Shown here one piece after another: positions 51,983 to 61,471 of a DNA stretch of 64,000 nt. The stretch comes from Homarus americanus (taxonomy: Eukaryota > Arthropoda > Malacostraca > Decapoda > Nephropidae), in contig NW_024732415.1 in the NCBI RefSeq assembly GCF_018991925.1, positions 314,430-378,429 of the forward strand, given 5' to 3'. Under the pieces are notes generated by a model. That model saw nothing but the letters and a program-made list of their open reading frames with translations, was not told the origin of the DNA and did not search any database. Numbering within the stretch: the first letter of the stretch is position 1; every line of letters starts with the position of its first letter. The position numbers were made by a program, and so were the translations under genes.

Positions 51983-52084
51983 ATTAGTACGAAATACAAT
52001 AATCCCAATAATTGCATTTCTAGGTTCAAGACCCATTTATCTCAACAGGCGTACAATGAAAAAAAGAAATACTACTACCCCGCA

Positions 52085-53018
52085 ATGCCTGGAGTGTTTG
52101 AGGAGCACCAGCAGGAGATGGCTGACTTCTTCCGTGAATCTCTAGCCCAACCATTTACACGTGGCGACTACAAGGAGCTGGTAGAGCTTTGTCTGCTGCT
52201 TGTAATTAAAGGATCCGAGCCAGTGAACTTCACGATGGTCTACCCCGGAGCACTTCACAAAGCAAGGTGGATGGCTAAAATGCTCTATACCCTCAGGATT
52301 GTTCTTTTGGCAAGCCAGATCAAAGAGCAGTTTCCCAAAGCCGAGGTTGTGACTAAAAGTCAAATCAGCAAGTTAGAACGGTTTACTGTGTTCACAGTCG
52401 CTGTTTATGTCCCATGGTGGATTGTTTGCCCCGTTCTAGCAAGTGCGCCACTGAATGACTTGAATTTGGTCGAAACCTTGGCTGAATTTGCCCCATATGA
52501 TGCCACAATAGTTGACAAAGCACGTGTGGCACTCGGTAGACACACTTGGTACCTAACTGAGGAGTTGGCACCACTGGCTTTGTTCTCGTCCCAAGTACAA
52601 GAAAGGTCAAAAGAGGAGATGAGGAAGGCCCTTCTTTGCCATGAAGGCACTGAAGTTACTAAGAGAGTGGGGCTCAATCATGGGGGCTATGGAAAGCCAT
52701 ATCTTCCCCGTCCCAGAAAGTGGCACTGCCCTGGCGGACCTAATTGGGCCTGACTCAAGCCGGTTCTTCACCAGTGAATGGGCGGATCATGACGACTACC
52801 TGAACATGAAACGGATTGTGGACAAGCTTCAGGTCGTCAATGAGGCTGCAGAGCGTGGTGTAAAACTTTGCCATGACTTTCTTAATGTTGCCAGGGATGA
52901 AGAGCGCTTTCAAGAAGTCCTTCAAGTAGTAGAAAATGACAGACTCTGCGTTCCTAATCAGCGCAAACGATCATCTGTTTCTGAACAGAAATCATGGTTT
53001 CTTGCTCTAGAGAAATAA
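52085..53018 (+). pseudogene. Transposase-like protein of unknown family, copy 2 (frameshift)
   Basis: Open from MPGVFEEHQQEMADFFRESL through LALFSSQVQERSKEEMRKAL, past the position where copy 1 has a stop, to about 52700. There a net 2-bp loss relative to copy 1 (around cttccccgtccc) shifts the frame. The correct frame resumes as FPVPESGTALADLIGPDSSR and SEWADHDDYLNMKRIVDKLQ to the natural end LALEK and TAA at 53018. Lesions therefore differ between the copies, pointing to a recent intact ancestor. No catalytic motif is assignable by eye. Confidence 0.65.
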
Positions 53019-53340
53019 TACAGTACCTTGTGAATATATGATAAAACTCCTTAATGTACCATGAGAGAATAGGAATGATTAACTTTTTTGTGTTAGTGAT
53101 AACAGCTTTTAATTAAGACAAGCAAATGATTTGTGTTAATATCCCTTATGATGGTTGTGTAATCTCATATATAGGCGCGTATGCCGTATAAGCAAAATCG
53201 CTATTTTTCAAATTGCTGGTGCTCACTCAAATATGCATGAATCTTCAAAAATTTGCACGTGGGTATTTTTTATGTCAATATGCAACACCAAATTTTTGAA
53301 CAGCATTGTAGGACAAAGTTGGGGCAACTGTCACACCCTA

Positions 53341-53568
<228 letters not shown>

Positions 53569-53844
53569 AGACACACACACTCACACAAAACACATAATTC
53601 TGTTTCATGTATACTAAGAAATGGCAGTACCACTAACTTTAAAAATACTTGTACTGTATATATGATTATAATCAATTATTCTTTTCTATGGGGGAAACCT
53701 GGATATGAAAAGTGCTGTTCTTCTTCACATACATACTTATATACAATACAGGTAAAGGAAATTACTATCTGTAGAACGAATGGCTCCCTGTCCCAGCCAC
53801 GGAAATGCCAGCAACTTTAAAACTACCCACAGATATTCTTAGGT

Positions 53845-53915
53845 ACATCCAGGGTGTCATCCGTGAATAATAGAGGACTGCGAAATAAAAATCCGCGAAT
53901 TATCCGGGCGCACTG
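53845..53915. mobile_element. Lone pogo-like end
   Basis: The complement reads CAGTGCGCCCGGATAATTCG and continues into a Tigger-style terminus (GCGGATTTTTATTTCGCAG). TA follows at 53916-53917. Confidence 0.5.
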
Positions 53916-54051
53916 TAGTAATAAATAAATAACATCGTATCACCAACTACCATATCAGTAATAGAGGTTTACATTATTCTGGCCATAATAATCTACATGG
54001 TTATTAGCATCAGTGATAAATGTCAAAGGCACGGTTCTGTACAGTACTAAC

Positions 54052-54403
54052 CTGAGTAAAAGCCTCCATACAGTCTGTCTAAACAATATTCCCCGTCCAC
54101 CACAAGTGTGAGTGGAGTGGGGCCCCCGTATCCACCTCTCGGAACATTGCGTTGATTACCACGTCGAATCCCAACACTCTTGGCAATCTTCAGGAGATCC
54201 ACAGGGACACACGCGCCTGGCACTTGTGACTCTAAGAATCGTTGTAAGTCTTGAATGACCATTTTAACAATGGTTTACAAATTTTGTTTTGGATAAGCTT
54301 CCTTAAGTAATTAAATGGGTTGAATTTTTTTTTAATTTTTATGGTTCTAATTTTTTTTCACATGATATATTTTATTAAGTCCTCATGTTGTTGACAGCAT
54401 CAC
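54052..54403 (-). CDS. FAM120: FAM120 orthologue, coding exon 1 with part of the 5' UTR
   Basis: Coding starts at the ATG at 54262 and runs to 54052 (70 codons plus one base, donor TACTCAG/GTTAGT). The protein starts MVIQDLQRFLESQVPGACVP and reaches LTLVVDGEYCLDRLYGGFYS, matching the FAM120A start MGVQGFQDYIEKHCPSAVVP and LLVDADNCLHRLYGGFY. This is the N-terminal region of the PIN/XPG-like fold. FAM120 proteins are RNA-binding/scaffold or coactivator proteins in vertebrates; function in arthropods is inferred. A good acceptor (CATCTCTTACAG) at 54404 gives a 141-nt 5' UTR portion with several upstream ATGs, each followed soon by a stop. The start was chosen by homology. Confidence 0.93.
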
Positions 54404-55118
54404 CTGTAAGAGATGAACAGCATCTTAAAATATGGTACAGCATATTCTTCTGACCATAATAATAAATTATACATAAAAATACTACACAGTACAGTATATA
54501 AAAATACTATAATTCTCCATCCATCCAGTTCCTTGATCACTACAATACTCCTATGAACTACTTTTTTTTTACTTACTTTAAACAAAATTAACAAATGATG
54601 TTTGTGCCGTTGAATATTGTTACTTGCATAAAATAAAAATTATGAATACCCTGTAAACAAAAAATTTATAATCCTAAAGTTAATTTATAGCCGAGCACAG
54701 AAATATTTATAGTCAAAAGTAACAACAGCGCTTAAGTAAACGATAAAGAATTAAAGTTTTATCCCTCACAGACCGAAAGGAAAGACCTACATGCTTCAAC
54801 TTTAATCGTTCTTGTCAGATCTTCGCACGGAAGGTATTGATTTGTCCAGTACCAAATATTAAGCAAAGGAACACTTTCCTGTGACTGACCTTTCCATATG
54901 AACTTGCATAACCATACCAAACATAATCTAATCTACCTACCTAAATATACTACTTCCATCATCAGATAGGTGACTTTGGTAGTTCATCTTATGTACAACA
55001 AATCATATAATGCAACATTCACTGGAAGTGTTTGTGTGTAATGCCAAAATAATAATAAAGAAATATGCAAATCCTTGTATTTTTGCAAGACATTCATAAC
55101 CCTCAAGTCCAGTAAACT
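54404..55118. other. First intron, no feature recognised
   Basis: AT-rich sequence upstream of the FAM120 exon carrying the start codon. No supported feature. Confidence 0.5.
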
Positions 55119-55560
55119 GTGAGGGCAAACTTTTTCGGAGTGAGGGTTGTAAACTCTTGGAACAGTCTACCAGAAAGTGTTGTGACGGAACCGAGTGTGA
55201 GCTCTTTCAAGACAAGCGGGTTCAGGTACATTCAGGAGCCGGTGTATGCCCAGTACTTGCCAACAGTGCGTGACAGAGACGTGACCGATCGCCCGGGCGG
55301 CTAGCGAGCCAATCTTTTGGTGAAGAGGATAAAAGAAAAGGAAAAGTAATCAGAGACGTGACCGATCGCCCAAGCGGCTAACGAGCCAATCAGTGGTGAA
55401 GAGAGTAAAAGAATGATAATGATATGTAACGTATATAGTGTACACAGATGCCACTGTCATGAAAGAAAAGGAAAAGTAATCAGAGACGTGACTGATCGCT
55501 CAAGCGGTTAACGAGCCGATCAGTGGTGAAGAGGATAAAAGAAAAGTAAAGTAATAAGTA
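55119..55560 (+). mobile_element. LINE 3' end with a triplicated 3' UTR segment
   Basis: Plus-strand RANFFGVRVVNSWNSLPESV followed by VTEPSVSSFKTSG is the C-terminus of a LINE reverse transcriptase protein. Downstream, a 3' UTR block (agagacgtgaccgatcgcc ... gagccaatcagtggtgaag ... aaaagaaaaggaaaagtaat) recurs three times at about 55272, 55352 and 55481. The same protein and block occur inverted at 60190-60700. Confidence 0.75.
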
Positions 55561-57389
55561 ATGTCAGACAATTTTATCCATCATTTTAACAAGAAGAAGA
55601 ATACTGTAACTGGTAATATTTAAGAACAAAGTTCCAGGTTAATCAGCGGTTAACATGTACAGTATATCAATGCTGCCAACGATTCTAGCAAGAACACACT
55701 GCTTTTCCACCATAATTTTTGTTGTTAATTGTTAGTGATAGTGCTCTCTTTTGGGGAGGCATTTCTTTTTTTAGAATTTATACTATAATACCGTCGGCAA
55801 GTTCATTGGCGGCCCATGGAAGAGGGTGTGCATAGTGTGTGGGTCATCAGAATCACATTACCATGCTATACAATACATGACCCAACCCTGAAAAAAATAG
55901 CTTTTCCCCCATAGGGGAAAACGTTACGTTGGGTTAAATAAGGAGAACATTAGTTTTTCCCCAGAAAAAACTATCTCCAATAAAAATGCAGCAAAATTTA
56001 TGCAGGAAAAATGTTTTTGCTGGCAAAATCGCCAGCAGAACTTAAGTAAACATTTACCTAATCAGCTAACTAACATAAAATGTCTATAGAAGAAATCTCT
56101 TTTCATACCTTAAGAACAAAATAAATCAGGTGGAGGAATATCACTTTTCATATCCAGGTTTTCCACATAAAAAAAAGAATAATTTATTATCATCATTTAT
56201 ACAAACATTTTTAAAAATAGTGGTGCTGCAATTTCTTAGTAAATATGAAACAGAATTATGTTCAAACTCCTGCTGCTCCCGTAAACAAAGATGGCATCCC
56301 CCCTGAGTGGGCAGCTAACATGGAGTGTCTTAATTTATGATACAACTATGGGGAAACCTAGATATGAAGTGCTGTTTCTCCACCTGATTTATTTTATTCT
56401 TAAGGTATAAAAAAAGATTTCTTCTATATAGGCATTTTATGTTAGTGAGCTAATTAACCCGGAACCTTGTTCTTAAATATTACCAGTTATTCTTCCTTAT
56501 GTTAATATGATGAAGAAAACCATCTGGATCTAGCCAAATAAAATATTTCAAGTGACCTTCCCACAGTGAAGGTTATGAGAAAACAAGGAGGTGGCTTCTC
56601 AGTAAGCTGTACCAGCATCATCATTATTTCTATACACTGTACTGTACAGTATTGTGATTATTAGTATAGATAAGATGAACCTACTTAACCTACCTATTCA
56701 ATGATGTACAGTATATTATTATTATTATTGTTGTTGTTACCAGTACCAACAATAAATCATTTTAGGTTAGGTTTGGCCAGGCAAGTATGTATGGAGAGGA
56801 AAAAAGGTTGGTCATTCAATGGCTGGAAAGTGTTCCATCACTTAGCATAGGTCAGCCGCCTGCAACATTTATCAACAATAATGCGCAAACGTGGCATCAT
56901 CATGAAGCAAGAAGGTGAAGGCATCTTTTATTTACATGGAAACCAAGAAAAAAAATGAATATAGAAAATACTATTCCTCTTGGTTATTATTGAAGTAACA
57001 ATCAGGTATATGACCACTTGCCAGACAATAGATATCTGTACTGTGTCCTGTTCTACCTGTAGTACATTTTAGACTCCCAGTAATGTTTTAAAGCATTAAA
57101 AAAATTATGATTAATATTTAAGAATAACCCACAGACGAGTTATTTTTATTACTGTTTATTTTCTTTCTTTATTTTTATCAGTGAGTTCTGATATGATTAT
57201 CATTTCTTGTGCAAATTTTTCGTTCACAGATAATTAGGCTCTAGGCCCACACTAATTTGTCTTCTCAGCGGTAATGAGGCCGCTATCCGGTGCATTGCTT
57301 TTCACCAGGCAGTTTCATTTTCAGCATGACAAGTGAAAGTTGTCGCTGGTCTTATATGGACGTAATTTTAATTTTGGGATAAAGACAAC
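55561..57389. other. First intron, no feature recognised
   Basis: AT-rich sequence. Two stretches, 55900-56180 and 56300-56470, share inverted similarity (ctgatttattttattcttaag; cctgatttattttgttcttaag), hinting at an old inverted repeat, but I could not define ends. Confidence 0.4.
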
Positions 57390-57600
57390 GAGACCCTTCA
57401 ATTGTTCAAAGACCACGGCATTGTTCCTTTAAATAAAGAATGTCCACACTGCGGGAATTGCTGTGCTTTCAGACCGGAAAATTTTTTTTTCACCACTTCT
57501 TCAACGCCATGGCTCGAAGTTCCCACCATCACAATAAATCACTCCATCGCCTGGCTACATAAGTGCCGATGCGGCCGCATCATCTCAATGTCTTGGTAAG
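57390..57600 (+). pseudogene. Possible Merlin/IS1595-like transposase N-terminal fragment
   Basis: LFKDHGIVPLNKECPHCGNC followed by CAFRPENF, then HKCRCGRIIS. A CPHCG knuckle after an LxDxGIVP-like lead-in, followed by a second CxC, resembles the N-terminal zinc-binding segment of ISXO2-like (Merlin) transposases. It is very short; no catalytic domain or TIR was found. Tentative. Confidence 0.35.
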
Positions 57601-58476
57601 GTTAGGTAGGTTTGTTTGGTTAGGTTGTTAGGTCTGTTCTTCATATCCACAAATCTTAAGTAACATTTATTTTAAAAATATCAATTTTTGTAACAAATTT
57701 GCACAAACCACAACAGTGTCCGCTATAAAATGAAAGTGAAAATCAGTCGTTTTTAGAATCGTTTTCGATCAATTTCAGCCACAGATTAGTCGTAAATAAT
57801 TTCCAAAATTAAATTTTTCTAACCTTACCTAACACTTTAATATACTGTCATACCTAATTTAAATTAATCGTAAGTAATGAACCCTGGCAAATAATTTATA
57901 CCATTAATGTACATTAAAAAAATAACAGTAATGTGAGATACATTCTTACTTACCACTAATGTTGAACAAGAGTACAGTAAAGTAGGTCCAACAGGCCTGA
58001 CAGCCCATTGGGGACAGTACGCATACAGTACACACAAGACTTTGCCTTTTCTTAATTTAGAAAGTATAGCAAGCACTGCTAAGGACTGCCTTCACTTCCC
58101 AACTGAAAGCTAGGTATCAATTCAAAGCCAAGTGAATTAAGGATGTACCAGGCATGAACCAACCACCCTTATGACAGGTGGGTGCTATATGCACTCTTAT
58201 TTAAATATTATAGAATTGTACAAAAATAATACTGCAGTAGCCATTAGGTGATCAAGTATTGAGCCGACTAACACTATGGTTTTACCATCTCCTCTCTTCA
58301 AGAAATTTTGAAATAATATCAGGTATGAATCTTACTGACATATTAATAAAAGTGGCCAGGTAGGACACAGTAGCAGGGGCGGTCAAGTGGAGGGCCTCTA
58401 GCACCACGAGCTTGACGCCACAAACACTCGACCTCTTAAGTCACACACAATGATTCACGTTTAAGGAATGAGTTAC
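57601..58476. other. First intron next to the promoter, no feature recognised
   Basis: Contains a ggttaggt-rich stretch at 57599-57630 and otherwise ordinary AT-rich sequence. No supported gene. Confidence 0.5.
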
Positions 58477-58690
58477 CTGGGCGTGGGTCCCGGGGCCTGG
58501 CACACTAAGGTTCGGGCACAGCTGCCGCTGCTGCCGCTGCTGGTTCTGCTGCTGTGACTGCCGGGTTCGCGCAGGCGGCGTGAGTACCACCTGGGCGGGT
58601 CGATTCCACCCACTTCTTTTCTCCTTGGGCCGCACTGACAGCTCTACTGACCTACCTGCACTGCTAAGTTGCAACCTTTGACATACTTCC
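58477..58690 (-). other. FAM120: FAM120 5' noncoding exon (predicted)
   Basis: GC-rich, CAG-rich segment (complement CAGCAGCAGAACCAGCAGCG) ending in an excellent donor, CACGCCCAG/GTAACT, at 58477. The minus strand is free of ATG from about 58681 to the donor, and joining to the acceptor at 54404 puts a stop within a few codons. It is therefore best read as 5' UTR. Composition differs sharply from the flanking AT-rich DNA. The transcription start is not defined by sequence alone. Confidence 0.6.
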
Positions 58691-58764
58691 TTCGGCTCAT
58701 GAAAATTCGGTCAAAGTACTCGGAGAATATCGACAATTGGTGTGACGCCACTGTATTAGCCTCA

Positions 58765-58772
58765 TGACGTCA
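58765..58772. promoter_or_regulatory. CRE palindrome TGACGTCA upstream of FAM120
   Basis: A perfect 8-bp CREB/ATF site about 75-90 bp upstream of the predicted first exon, in a locally GC-richer stretch without an obvious TATA box. Position and perfection suggest function; chance occurrence is possible. Confidence 0.45.
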
Positions 58773-58939
58773 GGCCACACCTCGCACTAGTGTAGATGGC
58801 GCTCAACAATCCCCGCCAACGTTTAATTTCCAAAACAGAATTAAAATTACAAATTCATTCAGAAACATTATTACAAGTATGGTATATAGTCAAGCATACA
58901 ATAGAAGCATAGGGATTTTCACGGGGTGACCGAATAACG

Positions 58940-59130
58940 CTTTGGGGACTAACGAGCCTGTCAGTGGTGAAGAGGATAAAAGTAAGAGATATTTTTTTTT
59001 ACGGGAATTAGCCCACCCGGGCACAGGTCAAACGACCCACAACGGAGCCTGGGGGCGAGAAAAAAAAAAGAACGGAAAGAAATTAAAATATAAAAAAGGT
59101 TATACTGTATTAATCTACACCACGAAGATG
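58940..59130 (+). mobile_element. Fragment of LINE 3' UTR
   Basis: Contains actaacgagcctgtcagtggtgaagaggataaaagtaa, homologous to the 3' UTR block repeated at 55272-55560, followed by unrelated sequence. Confidence 0.5.
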
Positions 59131-59534
59131 CCGGAAACCAGCTTTTTAAAGTGAGACAGATTGTAGGAGCATGGAAACACAGAAGAAGGCAGAGCATTCC
59201 ACAGTTTGGCTGTGTGAGGAGAGAAGGAGATACTATAACGGGTTATTCTCGTGTGACTTTAAATATCCTGACCAGTCTCGATTTTACTAAAGCAATTCTG
59301 CTTTTCAGATATACAGTACGTCTCGAAAATGTCCTACCTTTGGAACAAATCTTAGGAATTTAACTATTGGAATTAGTAGTTTAGAAAATTCTAAGACATG
59401 TAGTGGATTCCTCCCCTACAAACGCTTTTGTCGCTGAGTAGCCGACCCCGCGAATTCCCCAGTGTATGCCTTGTGGTCTAGGTCAACCAGCGCCGCCTTA
59501 CATGAAGGAGGTCAACTATTAAGCCACGCCTACC

Positions 59535-59770
59535 TCCGCTATATAAGATCTCACCTCGTGGTGACCTACCTCTTTCTACCTACAGCCAGTCTTCAGGCAA
59601 CACCTCCTCCGCCACTCCTGCCTGGCGGCCCTCACTCCAGCCGGCGACCATGGCAACCCAAACCTCGTGGTGACCACTCTTCTTTTACAGCCAGTCTTCA
59701 AGCAACACCTCCCTCCTCCCTGGTCCCTGCTCCAGCCGGCGACCATGGCGACCCACAAGCTGGTCCTCCT
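59535..59770 (+). repeat. TATA-like site followed by a tandem duplication
   Basis: gctatataagatctcac at about 59539 is followed by two copies of a roughly 100-bp unit: cagccagtcttcaggcaaca ... ccggcgaccatggcaaccc at 59583-59660 and cagccagtcttcaagcaaca ... ccggcgaccatggcgaccc at 59690-59755. Each copy is preceded by a cttttacag/cctacag that looks like a splice acceptor. The ATGs lead only to 7-9 codon frames. It may be part of an LTR or a divergent transcript. Confidence 0.45.
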
Positions 59771-60189
59771 CTGAGCACCCTCACCAACCAGCTCTCTCTA
59801 CTCAACGCTTGTAACCATGCTGCCTTCCCAGCACCAAGCTGCATTGTACATCCAATACAACATGTTTACAGAGAGCACATTGTGAGTTTCTTTCTCCATC
59901 CCATCCTGAGTGTGAACCAAATATCTCATACCCCACAGACACTTTTCTCTATAACGTTTCCCTCTCAAATAACCTGACCAGGTATCGCAGTAAGTGGGGC
60001 TCAAGCGGGGTTTTACTGAGCCTCGATGTTTTTTTTTCAATCATCATTAACAAGAGGGTAGGGTATCCACTTGCCATGTTGTACTGTTGTACAAAAGCAG
60101 GAGAATCGACCCAGAGGAATGTGAGTTCAGTATTGACGGATATGACTTATTTACGAACCTTTCTCAAGAAACTTTACTTTTACGTTTTA

Positions 60190-61335
60190 TCCTCTTCGCC
60201 ACTGATCGGCTCTTTAGCCGCTTGGACGATCGGTCACGTCTCAGATTACTTTTCCCTTTCATTTATCTTCTTCACCAAAAGATCAGCTCGTTAGCCGCCC
60301 GGGCGATCGTCACGTCTCTATCACGCACTGTTGGCAAATACTGGGTATGCACCGCTCCCGAATGTACCTGAACCTGCTCCAGTGTTGGTCAAGTCTTGTC
60401 TTGAAAGAGCTCACACTGGGTGCCGTCACAACTCTCTCTGGTAGATTGTTCCAAGAGCTTACAACCCTCACTCTGAAAAAATTTGCCCTCACAGTTTTCT
60501 GAACTTGCGGTTTCTTCAATCTTGAGCTGTGACCCTCAGGGGCGAGTGTCCGCCAGCTCCAAGTAAGGACACTCAACTGAGTAGTGCCCCTAAGATGCTT
60601 ATACACCTCAACTAGGTCCCCCCTTGCCCGTCTGTAGTATAAGCTAGGCAAGTTCAGGCGTCCAATCTCAGGGTAGCTGAGGTGCCGAAGGGCAGGCACC
60701 AGTCTGGTGGCCCTCCTTGAATATTTTCAACTAACTGACAGCCTCGCGTATCTCGGGGACCAGACGGGGTGACAGTACTCCAGATGGGGAAGCACTTCAC
60801 TCTTGAAGATCGCTAAGGACTAACCGTCTAGATATCTGAACGACTCTTATAAGACCCAATAAATTATTTGCCTGGTTTACCTTCTAGCAATGACCCAGAA
60901 CTTCAGCTCATTGTCAACATACACACCTATGTCCTTCTCACATTCAGTCTCAACTAGTGCAGTTTCTTCATCCCGTTACATATGCTCCTTACTGTTGGCA
61001 CGCCCCAGGTGTATCCTTACTGTGACATTGAATCTCAGCAGCCATTTCTTCGACCATTCCTGAGCCCACAGAGGTCCTTCTGCAGCTCTTCACACAGTCC
61101 GCTTGGTTCTTAATTTCCCGAAATAACTTGGTGTCACCGCAAACATTTGTATGGAGGAGTGTATAACCAGGCATGTCATTTATGAAACAAATAACAGCGG
61201 GCCCAATACACTGCCCTGGGCTTAACTTGTGACAGGTACTGATGACGATTTCTATGCCATTAATCACCACACACTGCTTGGGTCATGTGGAAAGTCTTCT
61301 ATCCATGCCAGGACATTTCTCCAATTCTGTCACTG
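60190..61335 (-). pseudogene. LINE reverse transcriptase relic and 3' UTR
   Basis: Minus-strand blocks in order from 61335: WRNVLAWIEDFPHD, then a decayed SGVPQGSVLGP-like block and CFINDMPGYTLLHTNVCGDT, where the FADDTKL catalytic motif is mutated, followed by KLFREIKNQADC. After frame breaks come RHLSYPEIGRLNLPSLYYRR, ARGDLVEVYKHLRGT and VRANFFRVRVVSSWNNLPER. The 3' UTR at 60190-60320 matches the blocks at 55.3 kb. Order and motifs fit the CR1/Jockey-like LINE groups. Many stops and shifts; the endonuclease is missing. Confidence 0.82.
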
Positions 61336-61471
61336 TAGATTGTACCGTAAATGCGATATGTTTTCGATGTTTGAAGTGGGGGCTGCGTCTATGGCAGCGC
61401 CCGTTTGATCACCAGCTGGCAGCTGTTAGAATAAGTCTACAAGCATTGATCTATGATTCCGAAACCTCTCA

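Larger units (their letters stand above)
51711..53340 (+). mobile_element. Unrecognised TIR transposon, copy 2 (1.63 kb)
   Basis: AGGGTGTGACCGTTGCCCTC on the left and complement TAGGGTGTGACAGTTGCCCC on the right, with the same extended inverted ends as copy 1 at 18774-20409. Flanks gtatatatt (51702-51710) and gtgtatata (53341-53349) are compatible with a 9-bp duplication in TA-rich DNA, but a (TA)n array follows the right end and blurs this. The two copies are almost the same length and very similar throughout. Confidence 0.82.

Noticed and set aside
58441..58674. Glutamine-rich protein-coding exon at the FAM120 5' end
   Set aside because: The frame has no ATG in the exon and hits a stop soon after splicing to 54403, while homology places the start at 54262. 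Read instead as 5' UTR.
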